64,000 bases of DNA from Novosphingobium sp. FSW06-99 (GTDB lineage: Bacteria; Pseudomonadota; Alphaproteobacteria; Sphingomonadales; Sphingomonadaceae), in the NCBI RefSeq assembly GCF_001519065.1, contig NZ_KQ954254.1, positions 189,420 to 253,419 on the forward strand. The letters run 5' to 3'. Shown one piece after another: positions 25,374 to 34,761 of this stretch. The position numbers and the translations under genes are program-made. Position 1 is the first letter of the stretch; each line of letters begins with the position of its first letter. The notes under the pieces were generated by a model. The model was not told the origin of the DNA. It worked only from the letters and a program-made list of their open reading frames with translations, and made no database searches.

Positions 25374-26363
25374 ATGAAGCTGTCCGTGCTCGATCTGGTC
25401 CCCGTGGTCGAAGGCGGTACGATCAGTCGCGCCATGGCCGATGCCGCGCTGTTGGCGCAATGTGCCGAAGCGGCCGGGTATCATCGCTACTGGATCGCTG
25501 AACACCACGGCATGACCGGGATCGCGGGCGGCGCGACGGCGGTGGTGCTGGCGCATGTCGGCGATGCCACGCGCACCATCCGGATCGGTGCGGGCGGGAT
25601 CATGCTGCCCAACCACAACCCGCTGGTGATTGCCGAACAGTTCGGCACGCTCGATGCGCTGTTTCCCGGGCGGGTCGATCTGGGGCTGGGCCGCGCGCCC
25701 GGTGCGGATCAGCGCATCGTGCGCGCGCTGCGCAAGGATGTGAACCGTTCGGCCGAAGATTTTCCCAACGACGTGGTCGAATTGCAGGCGCAGTTTGCCG
25801 GCGATCCGCGCCTGCCGTTGCAGGCCAATCCCGGTCTTGGCGCGCAGCCCGAGCTGTGGATTCTGGGGTCGAGCCTGTTCGGCGCGCAACTGGCCGCCTT
25901 GCTGGGCCTGCCTTATGCCTTTGCCTCGCACTTTGCGCCCGATCATCTCGATGCCGCACTGGCGCTCTATCGCGAAAAGTTCCAGCCTTCGGCCACGCTC
26001 GATGCGCCGCATGTGATGGCCGCGATCAATGTCATGGCCGCCGACAGCGATGACGAGGCGGTGCTGCTGGCCAGTTCGATGGATCAGTCGTTCGTGCGGC
26101 TGCGCACCGGCAGTCCCGGGCGGCTGCCACCACCCGTGCCCGGCTATCGCGACAGCCTGCCCGACAGCGCCCGCGCGATGCTCGACCATATGCGCCAGGT
26201 TTCCGCGATCGGTTCGCCGCGCACCGTGGCCGAACGGATCGATGCGTTCCGCCAACGCACGCAGGCGGACGAGCTGATCGTGTCGGGCGCAACGTTCGAT
26301 CCCGCGCATCGCCGCCGCAGCCTGGAGCTGACGATGGCCGCTGTGCGCGACCTGGTCGCTTGA
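25374..26363 (+). CDS. LLM-class flavin-dependent oxidoreductase
   Basis: This 329-residue luciferase-like TIM barrel starts KLSVLDLVPVVEGGTISRAMADAALLAQCAEAAGYHRYWIAEHHGMTGIAG and contains IRIGAGGIMLPNHNPLVIAEQFGTLDALFPGRVDLGLGRAPG. This is the usual layout of the MsnO8/YhbW subgroup in proteobacteria, which uses reduced FMN. The substrate is unknown. It is third in a run with the hydrolase and TPR genes and is probably co-transcribed with them. Confidence 0.88.
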   Translation: MKLSVLDLVPVVEGGTISRAMADAALLAQCAEAAGYHRYWIAEHHGMTGIAGGATAVVLAHVGDATRTIRIGAGGIMLPNHNPLVIAEQFGTLDALFPGRVDLGLGRAPGADQRIVRALRKDVNRSAEDFPNDVVELQAQFAGDPRLPLQANPGLGAQPELWILGSSLFGAQLAALLGLPYAFASHFAPDHLDAALALYREKFQPSATLDAPHVMAAINVMAADSDDEAVLLASSMDQSFVRLRTGSPGRLPPPVPGYRDSLPDSARAMLDHMRQVSAIGSPRTVAERIDAFRQRTQADELIVSGATFDPAHRRRSLELTMAAVRDLVA

Positions 26364-26513
26364 AACACCGTCACTTGCAGCAACGTGCCATGAAACAATT
26401 ATGGCCGGATAGGCAAAGCCACTGGCGTTGGCCTGCCATCACAGGTTAATTTGCGCGGGTTAAGAGACCGGTGATCGCCAAGGGGTTGCCTGCGCGACAC
26501 GGCGCGTTTAGCT

Positions 26514-26550
26514 TTGTACGAATCATGCGCAGTTATAAAATATAATTATA
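26514..26550 (+). promoter_or_regulatory. AT-rich promoter region of NAD-GDH gene
   Basis: A striking AT block upstream of the glutamate dehydrogenase gene holds a perfect -10 box TATAAT (26541-26546), which is part of a 10-bp palindrome TATAATTATA (26541-26550). TTGTAC (26514-26519) is the only -35-like hexamer nearby and is spaced too far for this -10, so an activator may be needed. This is inference from sequence only. Confidence 0.35.
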
Positions 26551-26591
26551 CGTTCCTGTAATCATCGCAGGCCTGCGCGGGAAGGAACCCT

Positions 26592-29500
26592 ATGTCAACG
26601 CTGTCTGATACCGTCTTGTCCGGCACCGCGCTCGAAGCGAGCCTGGCCGGGCGTTTTGCCGATTCGCTGCTGCCCTCCGACGCGGTCGATTTCGATCCCG
26701 CGCGGCTGGCCGAAGCCGCCCGCTTTACCATGCGCGCGGCCGCCCGGCGCAAGGGCGCCGATCCGTCGCTGGCGATCGAGAGCGTCGCCGGAACGGGCGC
26801 TTCCCCACGTTTCCTGCGCATCGCGGTGGTCAACGACGACATGCCGTTTCTGGTCGATTCGGTCTGTGCCACGGTTACCCAGCATGGTCTGGCGATCGAT
26901 CGCCTGGTGCATCCGGTGGTGGCGGTGCGGCGTGCAGCCGACGGCCGGTTGGTGGCGCTGCCCGAGGGCGAGGCGATCGGCGAACTGCGCGAATCGATCA
27001 TCTATCTGGAAACCGAACGCGTCGATGCGCGCACCCGCCGCGCGCTGGTCGAGGCGCTGCATCGCACGCTCGGTGATGTCCATGCCGCCGTCGCCGACTG
27101 GCCGCGCATGCAGGCGGCCATGCTTGAAGACGCGCGCACGCTGGCCGATGCCGAAGCGGCGGCGCTGATGCGCTGGCTGGCCGATGGCATGTTGACCCAA
27201 CTGGGCCGCGTGGTGCGTCACCGCGACGGTCGGATCGAGGATGCTCTGGGCATTTGCCGTGCCAGCCCGACACCGCTGCTCAGCAAGGGGTCGTACGGCC
27301 GCGCCTTTGCCTATTTCGACCATGCCGGGGAAACCGGCCTGCCCGCGCGCACGCCGCTGGTGGTCAAGGCCAACCGCACATCGCGTGTGCACCGCGCCGT
27401 GCCGCTCGATCTGTTCATCGTGCCGGTGTCCGAAAAAGGGCGGATCGTCGCGCTGTCGGTGCATGCCGGGGTATGGACGAGCAATGCGCTGTCCGCCGCG
27501 CCCGATCGCGTGCCGCTGATGCGCAGCCAGTTGGAGGATCTCAGCAGTCGGCTGGGCGTGTCGCCGCAAAGCCATGCTGGCAAGGCGCTGGTCCATGCGC
27601 TGACCGCGCTTCCGCACGATCTGCTGATCAGCTTTGCCGACGATGATCTCGAACGCATTGCCACCACCATGATGAGCCTGGTCGATCGGCCGCGCCCGCG
27701 CCTGGAACTCGTCCCGGCGATGCTGCGGCGCCATCTCTATGCCTTTGTGTGGTTGCCGCGCGATGCGCAATCGACCGAAGTGCGCGAACGCGTGCGCGCG
27801 ATGCTGGAAAACGCGATCGGCGCGCAAGTGATCGACTGGAGCCTGCAAGTCGATGCCAACGCGCTGGCGATCAACCGCTTTGTGCTCGATATCCGCGAAG
27901 GCAGCCTGGAGCCCGATGCCGTCGCGCTCGATCATGCGTTGCAGGCGATGGTGCGCGGCTGGGAAACCGCAGTCGAAGCCGAACTCGCCCGGTCCGAAGA
28001 TCCCTCGCGCGCGGCGGCGATCGCCGGGCGTTATGCCGATGCCTTTCCGGTCGGCTATCGCCACGCCTATGGCCCGGTCGAGGCGGCGGACGATATCCGC
28101 GCGCTGCGCGTGCTGCATGCCCCCGACGCACCGCGCCGCGCGGCGCGGTTGCACCGGCTGGGCGCCGAAGAAGACGTACGGCTGAAACTCTATCAGCGCG
28201 ATGGCGCAATCGTGCTGTCGGATGCGGTGCCGGTGCTGGAAAACTTTGGCTTCAAGGTGCTGCAGGAAGTCCCGACCGCGCTGGCGAACGGCAAGCTGGG
28301 CTATATTCATGATTTCCTGGTCACTTTGCCCGGCGATGGCGAAGTCGACAGCCTGCTTGCGCGCAAGGCCGAGATCGAGGAGGCGCTGGCCGCCGTGCTC
28401 AACGGCAGCGCTGAAAACGACGGTTTCAACCGGCTGATCACCACGGTCGGGCTGGTGCCGCACCAGGCCAACTGGTTGCGTGCATGGTATCGCTATTTGC
28501 GCCAGACCGGGGTGACCGTCGATCTGGCCGGCGCGGTGGCCACGCTGCGCCGCGCGGGCGATGTGACGCGCGCGCTGATCGCGCTGTTTGTCGCGCGCCA
28601 CGATCCGGCCTTTGATGGCGACCGCGAGGCCGGCGCCGAAGCGGCCGAGGCAGCGATTCGCGCAGGGCTGGCCAATGTGCCCGCGATCAGCGACGACCGG
28701 TTGCTGCGCGCGTTCCATGCCGCAGTGGCGGCAATCTTGCGCACCAATGCGTTTGCTCCGGCGGGGCACGAGGCGCTGGCGTTCAAGATCGATTCGGCGG
28801 CGGTACCCGGCCTGCCGCGCCCGGTGCCGTGGCGCGAGATCTTTGTCTATTCGGCGCGAGTCGAAGGCATCCATCTGCGCGCCGGGGCGATTGCGCGCGG
28901 CGGTTTGCGCTGGTCCGACCGGCGCGACGATTTCCGCACCGAAGTGCTGGGGTTGATGAAGGCGCAGCGCGTCAAGAACGCGGTGATCGTGCCGACCGGG
29001 GCCAAAGGCGGGTTCTATCCGAAGCACCTGCCCGATCCGGTGCGCGATCGCGACGGCTGGCTGGCCGAAGGGCGCGGCAGTTACCAGGTGTTCATCCGCG
29101 CGCTGTTGTCGTTGACCGACAATCTGGTCGCGGGTGACGTGGTGCATCCCGCCGATGTCGTAGTCCACGATGGCGAAGATCCCTATTTCGTGGTGGCCGC
29201 CGATAAGGGCACCGCGACATTTTCCGACATCGCCAACGCCATTGCCGAAGAACACGGCTTCTGGCTCGACGATGCTTTCGCCAGCGGCGGGTCGAAGGGC
29301 TATGACCACAAGGCGATGGGCATCACCGCGCGGGGCGCGTGGATTTCGGTGCAGCGCCATTTCCGCGAACTGGGCGTCGATGTGCAGACCGACCCGGTGC
29401 GGGTGATCGGCGTGGGCGACATGTCGGGCGACGTGTTCGGCAACGGCATGCTGCTCAGCCGGTCGATCCGGCTGGTGGCGGCGTTCGACCATCGCCACAT

Positions 29501-31274
29501 CTTCCTTGACCCCGATCCCGATCCGGCGCTGTCGTGGGCCGAACGGGCGCGGCTGTTTGCGCTGCCCCGGTCAAGCTGGGACGATTATGACCGCAGCCTG
29601 ATCTCCGCAGGCGGCGGGATCTATCCACGCAGCCTCAAGGCGATCCCGCTGTCCGAACAGGTGCGCGCGCTGCTGGGCCTGCCGGTGTCGGAAATCGACC
29701 CCGAATCGCTGATTTCGACGATCCTCGAAGCGCAAGTCGATTTGCTGTGGTTTGGCGGCATCGGCACTTATGTGCGCGCCAGCCAGGAAAACAACGTGAC
29801 GGTGGGCGACCCCGCCAACGACACGGTGCGCGTCCCTGCCACGGCGGTGCGCGCGCGGGTGGTTGGCGAAGGTGCCAATCTGGGCATGACCCAGGCCGCG
29901 CGGATCGAGTTTTCGACCCATGGCGGGCGCGTCAACACCGATTTCATCGACAATTCGGCCGGGGTCGATTGCTCGGACAACGAAGTCAACATCAAGATCG
30001 CGCTGGCCGCGGCCAAGCGGTCGGGGCGGCTGGATGAAGCAGCGCGCGTGCGTCTGCTGGTCGAGATGACCGACGCCGTGTCCGATCTGGTGCTGGCCGA
30101 CAACCGGTTGCAGGCGCTGGCGCTGTCGGTGACCGAGCGCGGCGGCGCGGCGGTGGTGCCCGCGCTGTCGCGGCTGATCGACGTGCTCGAAGATGCGGGC
30201 GAACTCGATCGCGCCAACGAAGGCCTGGCCGAACCCGAAGACTATGCCCGCCGCGCGGCCTCGGGCCATGGCTTTACGCGGCCCGAACTGGCGGTGATCC
30301 TGTCGACTGCCAAGCTGGCCTTGCAGCGCGCGCTGGAAGACAGCGAAGTGGTCGACGATGCTGTGCTGGAAAGCGAGCTGGTCGCGGCATTTCCGCCCGC
30401 GATGCACGAAGCGTTCGAAACCGAGATCGTCCACCACCGCCTGCGCCGCGAAATCATCGCGACCAAGCTGTCGAACCGGATCATCAACCGGTTGGGTGCG
30501 GTGCATCTGTTCGAACTGGTCGAAGAAGAAGGGTGCAGCCTGGCGCAAGTCGCGGCGGCATTTGTCGCCGCCGAACGCCTGCTCGATTGCACCACCACCT
30601 GGGACATGCTCGACCGGGCGGAGATGGCCGAAGACGCGCGGCTGGCGATGTATGATCGCACCGCGCGGGCGCTGCGCGGCCATATCGCCGACGTGCTGCG
30701 CGCCGGGCGTGGCACCCAGCGGATCGACGATCTGATCGAGGATCTGGCGGGCGGCGTCGGGTTGCTGTCGCACACCGCCGCCGAACTGTTGCGCGGCGAG
30801 GCGCAGGCCGAAGGGCGCCGTCTGGCCGCCGACCTGGCCGCAGCGGGCATCCCGGGTGATATCGCCGCGCGGGTGGTCCATCTCTATGACATGGATGGCG
30901 CGATCGGCCTTGCGCATCTGGCGGCCGAACGGCAAGTCGATGCAACCGCGCTGACCGGCGCCTTTGCCGATCTGGGCCAGGCGTTGGGGCTCGACTGGGC
31001 GCAGCAGGCGGCCAGCCGTGCCTCACCCTCCGATCCATGGGAACGCCTGCTGGTGGCGGGTCTGGCGCGCGATTTCCAGCAGATGCGGCTGGAATTCCTG
31101 GCGCGCGCGGGACAGGCCGACCCGGCCACGCACACCGCGACCTGGTTGACCACGCATGCCGGGCCGGTGGCGCAATTCCGTGCCTTGATTGCCCGGGCGC
31201 AGGCCAGCGGTGCGGCGGCCCCGGCGATGCTGGCACAACTGGCCGGGCAGGCGCGCACGTTATTGATGCGATAA
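26592..31274 (+). CDS. gdhB: NAD-specific glutamate dehydrogenase, large (180-kDa) class
   Basis: The 1560-residue length is that of the L-GDH180 class, which deaminates glutamate to 2-oxoglutarate with NAD in catabolism. About 700 N-terminal residues hold regulatory ACT-like regions. The catalytic core has GGLRWSDRRDDFRTEVLGLMKAQRVKNAVIVPTGAKGGFYPK with the substrate Lys residues. The nucleotide-binding segment has RVIGVGDMSGDVFGNGMLLS, followed by VVGEGANLGMTQAARIEF and NTDFIDNSAGVDCSDNEVNIKI. The C-terminal helical domain is complete. It has its own promoter region. A large antisense open frame across 26.6-29.5 kb is a shadow produced by codon bias. Confidence 0.96.
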   Translation: MSTLSDTVLSGTALEASLAGRFADSLLPSDAVDFDPARLAEAARFTMRAAARRKGADPSLAIESVAGTGASPRFLRIAVVNDDMPFLVDSVCATVTQHGLAIDRLVHPVVAVRRAADGRLVALPEGEAIGELRESIIYLETERVDARTRRALVEALHRTLGDVHAAVADWPRMQAAMLEDARTLADAEAAALMRWLADGMLTQLGRVVRHRDGRIEDALGICRASPTPLLSKGSYGRAFAYFDHAGETGLPARTPLVVKANRTSRVHRAVPLDLFIVPVSEKGRIVALSVHAGVWTSNALSAAPDRVPLMRSQLEDLSSRLGVSPQSHAGKALVHALTALPHDLLISFADDDLERIATTMMSLVDRPRPRLELVPAMLRRHLYAFVWLPRDAQSTEVRERVRAMLENAIGAQVIDWSLQVDANALAINRFVLDIREGSLEPDAVALDHALQAMVRGWETAVEAELARSEDPSRAAAIAGRYADAFPVGYRHAYGPVEAADDIRALRVLHAPDAPRRAARLHRLGAEEDVRLKLYQRDGAIVLSDAVPVLENFGFKVLQEVPTALANGKLGYIHDFLVTLPGDGEVDSLLARKAEIEEALAAVLNGSAENDGFNRLITTVGLVPHQANWLRAWYRYLRQTGVTVDLAGAVATLRRAGDVTRALIALFVARHDPAFDGDREAGAEAAEAAIRAGLANVPAISDDRLLRAFHAAVAAILRTNAFAPAGHEALAFKIDSAAVPGLPRPVPWREIFVYSARVEGIHLRAGAIARGGLRWSDRRDDFRTEVLGLMKAQRVKNAVIVPTGAKGGFYPKHLPDPVRDRDGWLAEGRGSYQVFIRALLSLTDNLVAGDVVHPADVVVHDGEDPYFVVAADKGTATFSDIANAIAEEHGFWLDDAFASGGSKGYDHKAMGITARGAWISVQRHFRELGVDVQTDPVRVIGVGDMSGDVFGNGMLLSRSIRLVAAFDHRHIFLDPDPDPALSWAERARLFALPRSSWDDYDRSLISAGGGIYPRSLKAIPLSEQVRALLGLPVSEIDPESLISTILEAQVDLLWFGGIGTYVRASQENNVTVGDPANDTVRVPATAVRARVVGEGANLGMTQAARIEFSTHGGRVNTDFIDNSAGVDCSDNEVNIKIALAAAKRSGRLDEAARVRLLVEMTDAVSDLVLADNRLQALALSVTERGGAAVVPALSRLIDVLEDAGELDRANEGLAEPEDYARRAASGHGFTRPELAVILSTAKLALQRALEDSEVVDDAVLESELVAAFPPAMHEAFETEIVHHRLRREIIATKLSNRIINRLGAVHLFELVEEEGCSLAQVAAAFVAAERLLDCTTTWDMLDRAEMAEDARLAMYDRTARALRGHIADVLRAGRGTQRIDDLIEDLAGGVGLLSHTAAELLRGEAQAEGRRLAADLAAAGIPGDIAARVVHLYDMDGAIGLAHLAAERQVDATALTGAFADLGQALGLDWAQQAASRASPSDPWERLLVAGLARDFQQMRLEFLARAGQADPATHTATWLTTHAGPVAQFRALIARAQASGAAAPAMLAQLAGQARTLLMR

Positions 31275-31281
31275 TACTTGC

Positions 31282-31362
31282 CGATCGCGGACATTTTTGG
31301 TCGCGATCGGTTGACGCGCCGCAGCTTTTGTCCAAATCCGGCAATCCGGGTTTGGGCAAAAG
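31282..31362. terminator. two tandem hairpins between NAD-GDH and ferredoxin reductase genes
   Basis: Hairpin 1 pairs CCGATCGCG (31282-31290) with CGCGATCGG (31303-31311). Hairpin 2 pairs 31327-31342 with 31347-31362 over 16 bp when two G-U pairs are allowed, with the loop CAAT. No long T tract follows, so either Rho-aided termination of gdhB or a 5'-leader structure for the next gene is possible. Hairpin 2 ends 9 bases before the next start. Confidence 0.5.
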
Positions 31363-31371
31363 GCGTGTGCA

Positions 31372-32592
31372 ATGGCAGATGTGGTAATCGTTGGGGCCGG
31401 ACATGGTGGGGCGCAAGTCGCGATCGCGCTGCGCCAGAACCAGTTCGCCGGATCGATCCGGGTGATCGGGCGCGAGCCGGAATTTCCCTACGAACGCCCG
31501 CCGCTGTCCAAGGAATATCTCGCCCGCGACAAGACGTTTGACCGCATCATGATTCGCCCGGCGGCGTTCTGGGCGGACAAAGCGATTGATTTCACGCTGG
31601 GCAGCGAAGTTGTCGCGGTCGATCCGGTGGCGCAGACGGTGACCACCGATTCAGACGAGACCATCGCCTATGGCGCATTGGTCTGGGCGACCGGGGGCGA
31701 TCCGCGCCGCCTGACGCTCGACGGGCATGATCTGGCCGGCGTGCATGCGGTGCGCACGCGTGCCGATGCCGACCGCCTGATGGCCGAACTCGACGCCGGG
31801 GCGAACCGGGCGGTGGTGATCGGTGGCGGCTATATCGGGCTCGAAGCCGCCGCCGTGCTGACCAAGTTCGGGGTGCATGTGACTTTGCTCGAAGCGCTGC
31901 CGCGCGTGCTGGCGCGCGTGGCGGGCGAGGCGCTGTCGGCCTTCTATGAAGCCGAACACCGCGCGCATGGCGTCGATCTGCGCACCAATGTGGCGGTGGC
32001 CGCGCTTGAAGGCGCCGATGACAAAGTGACCGGGGTGCGGCTGGCCGATGGCGAAGTGCTGCCGGCCGACATCGTCATCGTTGGGATCGGCATCATCCCC
32101 GCCATTGCGCCGCTGCTGGCCGCCGGTACCAAAGGTGGCAACGGTATCGAGGTCGATGATCTGTGCCGCACCAGCCTGCCCAATGTCTATGCCATCGGCG
32201 ACTGCGCCGCGCATGCCAACAGCTATGCCGACGGCGCCACGATCCGCCTCGAATCGGTGCAGAACGCCAACGATCAGGGCACTTGCGTGGCGCGGGCGAT
32301 CACCGGCAACCCGGTGCCCTACAAGGCGGTGCCGTGGTTCTGGTCCAACCAGTATGACTTGCGCCTGCAGACCGTCGGCCTGTCGATCGGCCACGATGCC
32401 ACCGTCACGCGCGGCGATCCGGCGGCACGCAGCTTTTCGGTGATCTACCTCAAACAGGGCCGCGTGATCGCGCTCGACTGTGTGAACGCGGTCAAGGACT
32501 ATGTGCAGGGCAAGAAACTGGTCGAAACCGGCGCGGTGATCGCACCCGAACGGCTGGCCGATACCAGCGTCCTCCTCAAGGAACTCGCCTGA
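31372..32592 (+). CDS. FAD-dependent ferredoxin reductase
   Basis: This 406-residue protein belongs to the putidaredoxin/rhodocoxin reductase family. It has an N-terminal FAD Rossmann motif ([20 protein letters not shown]), then [14 protein letters not shown], a central NAD motif ([17 protein letters not shown]), and the FAD-closing motif [31 protein letters not shown] is typical of reductases serving P450 systems. It moves electrons from NADH to a [2Fe-2S] ferredoxin. No ferredoxin gene is adjacent, but a CYP153-type P450 gene lies 3.4 kb downstream on the same strand, so the two may work together. Confidence 0.9.
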   Translation: MADVVIVGAGHGGAQVAIALRQNQFAGSIRVIGREPEFPYERPPLSKEYLARDKTFDRIMIRPAAFWADKAIDFTLGSEVVAVDPVAQTVTTDSDETIAYGALVWATGGDPRRLTLDGHDLAGVHAVRTRADADRLMAELDAGANRAVVIGGGYIGLEAAAVLTKFGVHVTLLEALPRVLARVAGEALSAFYEAEHRAHGVDLRTNVAVAALEGADDKVTGVRLADGEVLPADIVIVGIGIIPAIAPLLAAGTKGGNGIEVDDLCRTSLPNVYAIGDCAAHANSYADGATIRLESVQNANDQGTCVARAITGNPVPYKAVPWFWSNQYDLRLQTVGLSIGHDATVTRGDPAARSFSVIYLKQGRVIALDCVNAVKDYVQGKKLVETGAVIAPERLADTSVLLKELA

Positions 32593-32616
32593 ATCCTCCC
32601 CGGCACGGGGAGGATT
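32592..32616. terminator. bidirectional terminator
   Basis: AATCCTCCCCG (32592-32602) pairs perfectly with CGGGGAGGATT (32606-32616) around a 3-base loop, between the convergent ferredoxin reductase and queG stops. Confidence 0.7.
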
Positions 32617-32619
32617 TCG

Positions 32620-33684
32620 CTATGGCACCGGCAGGGCGCTGATCAGGCGGTCGAGCGCCCAGTCGGCGGCATCGGCCACCACCGGGTCGGGATCGTTCAA
32701 CAGGCGCTGCACCGGCGCAAACAGCGTGGCATCGCCGCTGTTGCCCGCCGCATAGAGGCAATTGCGGACAAACCGGTTGCGCCCGATGCGCTTGATCGGT
32801 GATCCCGAAAACAGCGCGCGAAACCCCGCATCGTCGAGCATCAGCAGATCGCCCAGACGCGGCGCGGTCAGTTCGGCGCGCGGCAGGAATGCGCGATTCG
32901 CCGCTGCGGCCTGGGCAAACGAATTCCACGGGCACACCGCCAGACAATCGTCGCAGCCATAGATGCGGTTGCCCAGTGCGGCGCGAAATTCGTGGTCGAT
33001 CGGCCCCTTGTGCTCGATCGTCAGATACGACACGCAACGCCGCGCATCGAGCCGGTAGGGCGCAGGGAACGCCTGGGTGGGGCAGGCGGTCTGGCAAGCG
33101 GTGCACGATCCGCAGCGATCGGCGTGGGGTGCGTCGGCGGGTAGCGGCAACGTGGTGTAGATTGCGCCCAGAAACAGCCACGACCCGTGCGTGCGGCTGA
33201 CCAGATTGGTGTGTTTGCCCTGCCAGCCGAGCCCCGCCGCTTCGCCCAGCGGCTTTTCCATCACCGGCGCGGTGTCGACGAACACTTTGACCCCCGCATC
33301 GGGGTCTTGCGCAACGATCCAGCGGGCCAGCGCCTTCAGCGCGCGCTTGACCACGTCGTGATAGTCCCCGCCCTGGGCATAGACCGAGATCCGTGCCCGA
33401 TCGGCCACGCGGTCCAGCGCCAGCGGGTCGGCGGCGGGGGCATAGCTCATGCCCAGCGCGATCACGCTTTGCGCCTGGGGCCACAGGCCCTGGGGCGAAC
33501 GGCGATGGTCGAGGCGCGTCTCCATCCATTCCATCGTGCCGTGGCAGCCTTCGCCCAGCCACTGTTCCAGCCGCGCGGCGCGCAGGGGGTCTTCACGCGC
33601 GTCGGCAAAGCCGCAGGCGGCAAAGCCCAGCGCGCGCGCCTCGTTCCTGATCCTTTGGGCAAATGCTGACACGTCGTTAACCAA
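32620..33684 (-). CDS. queG: epoxyqueuosine reductase
   Basis: This 354-residue enzyme catalyses the last step of queuosine synthesis in tRNA, using cobalamin and two [4Fe-4S] clusters. Cluster motifs are [18 protein letters not shown] and [16 protein letters not shown]. The N-terminal domain has [15 protein letters not shown] and [24 protein letters not shown]-terminal HEAT-like part ([18 protein letters not shown]) is present. The length is normal. It is a single gene facing away from the ABC transporter genes. Confidence 0.95.
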   Translation of the reverse strand: MVNDVSAFAQRIRNEARALGFAACGFADAREDPLRAARLEQWLGEGCHGTMEWMETRLDHRRSPQGLWPQAQSVIALGMSYAPAADPLALDRVADRARISVYAQGGDYHDVVKRALKALARWIVAQDPDAGVKVFVDTAPVMEKPLGEAAGLGWQGKHTNLVSRTHGSWLFLGAIYTTLPLPADAPHADRCGSCTACQTACPTQAFPAPYRLDARRCVSYLTIEHKGPIDHEFRAALGNRIYGCDDCLAVCPWNSFAQAAAANRAFLPRAELTAPRLGDLLMLDDAGFRALFSGSPIKRIGRNRFVRNCLYAAGNSGDATLFAPVQRLLNDPDPVVADAADWALDRLISALPVP

Positions 33685-33729
33685 ACTTGCTGCCCCGTCC
33701 GTTCATCGCCTAGAGTTAATGCGCAGGTC

Positions 33730-34761
33730 ATGAGATACGAACCAATGGCAAGCTTTGTGGGGGAAACGTCGGCAATGGGCAATGCCGCGCCGGACCTCGC
33801 GATCGAGGCACGCGGGCTGGTCAAACGCTTCGATGGTACGATTGCCGTCGATGGCGTCGACATTTCGGTGCCGCGCGGGGCGATCTATGGCGTGCTCGGC
33901 CCCAACGGCGCGGGCAAGACCACCACGCTGCGCATGTTGCTGGGGATCATCGATCCCGATCAGGGCTATCGCCGTGTGCTGGGCAGCGAACGACCGACCG
34001 AAGTCGCCCGCCGCATCGGCTATCTGCCCGAAGAGCGCGGGCTCTATCCCTCGATGAAGGCGTTCGAGGCGATCGCGTTCCTGGCCGCGCTGCGCGGGGT
34101 GCCGCTGGCCGAAGGGCGCCGCCGTGCGCGCCAGATGCTCGACGAGTATGGTCTGGGTCATGCCGCCGACCGCCAGATCCGCCAGTTGTCCAAGGGCATG
34201 GCGCAGCAGGTGCAATTGATCGGCACGCTGATCCACAATCCCGATCTGGTTGTGCTGGATGAACCGTTTTCCGGGCTCGATGCGCTTAACCAGGGGCGGC
34301 TTGAGCAACTGATCCGCGGCCTTGCGGCGCGCGGGGCGACCGTGCTGTTTTCCACCCATGTCATCGCCCATGCCGAACGGATGTGCGACCAGGTGGCGAT
34401 CATCGCCGGGGGCAAAGTGCCATTTGCCGGCCCGGTCGATGTCGCGCGCGACCGCTTGCGCCCGCAAGTGCGGCTGGAAACGCGCGTCGCCGATGGCGGC
34501 TGGCGCGCCGCGCTGCCCGCCGACGCGCGCTGCGATGTGAAGGCCGGGGGCAATGCGTTCTGGTATTTCACGTTGCCCGAAACCGGGGTCGAGCCGCTGT
34601 TGCGCGCGCTGATCGAGGGCAATGCGGGCATCCTCAGCCTGTCGATCGAACGCGCCGGGCTGCACGATGCGTTTGTTGCCATCGCCGGAGAGGCGGCGGC
34701 GCGCGCGCTGGAGGAAAACCGCGAAGAGGTCGAAGCGACTGGCCGAAAGGGGCGCCGTTAA
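33730..34761 (+). CDS. ABC transporter ATP-binding protein (NatA-like)
   Basis: The protein has 343 residues. It has the Walker A GVLGPNGAGKTTTLRML, the signature RQLSKGMAQQVQLIGTL, the Walker B LVVLDEPFSGLDALNQGR and the switch His in VLFSTHVIAHAERM. The C-terminal extension of about 100 residues (DUF4162-like) is typical of ATPases paired with ABC-2 permeases of the NatAB/YhaQ type. The start is uncertain; ATGs at 33730, 33745 and 33775 are in frame. The permease gene follows directly, so the pair forms an exporter of unknown substrate. Confidence 0.9.
   Translation: MRYEPMASFVGETSAMGNAAPDLAIEARGLVKRFDGTIAVDGVDISVPRGAIYGVLGPNGAGKTTTLRMLLGIIDPDQGYRRVLGSERPTEVARRIGYLPEERGLYPSMKAFEAIAFLAALRGVPLAEGRRRARQMLDEYGLGHAADRQIRQLSKGMAQQVQLIGTLIHNPDLVVLDEPFSGLDALNQGRLEQLIRGLAARGATVLFSTHVIAHAERMCDQVAIIAGGKVPFAGPVDVARDRLRPQVRLETRVADGGWRAALPADARCDVKAGGNAFWYFTLPETGVEPLLRALIEGNAGILSLSIERAGLHDAFVAIAGEAAARALEENREEVEATGRKGRR

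Noticed and set aside
26595..29498. A 967-residue protein on the strand opposite NAD-GDH
   Set aside because: It is a codon-bias shadow in high-GC DNA: Arg/His/Gln-rich composition, no family features, and fully antisense to a clearly real enzyme.
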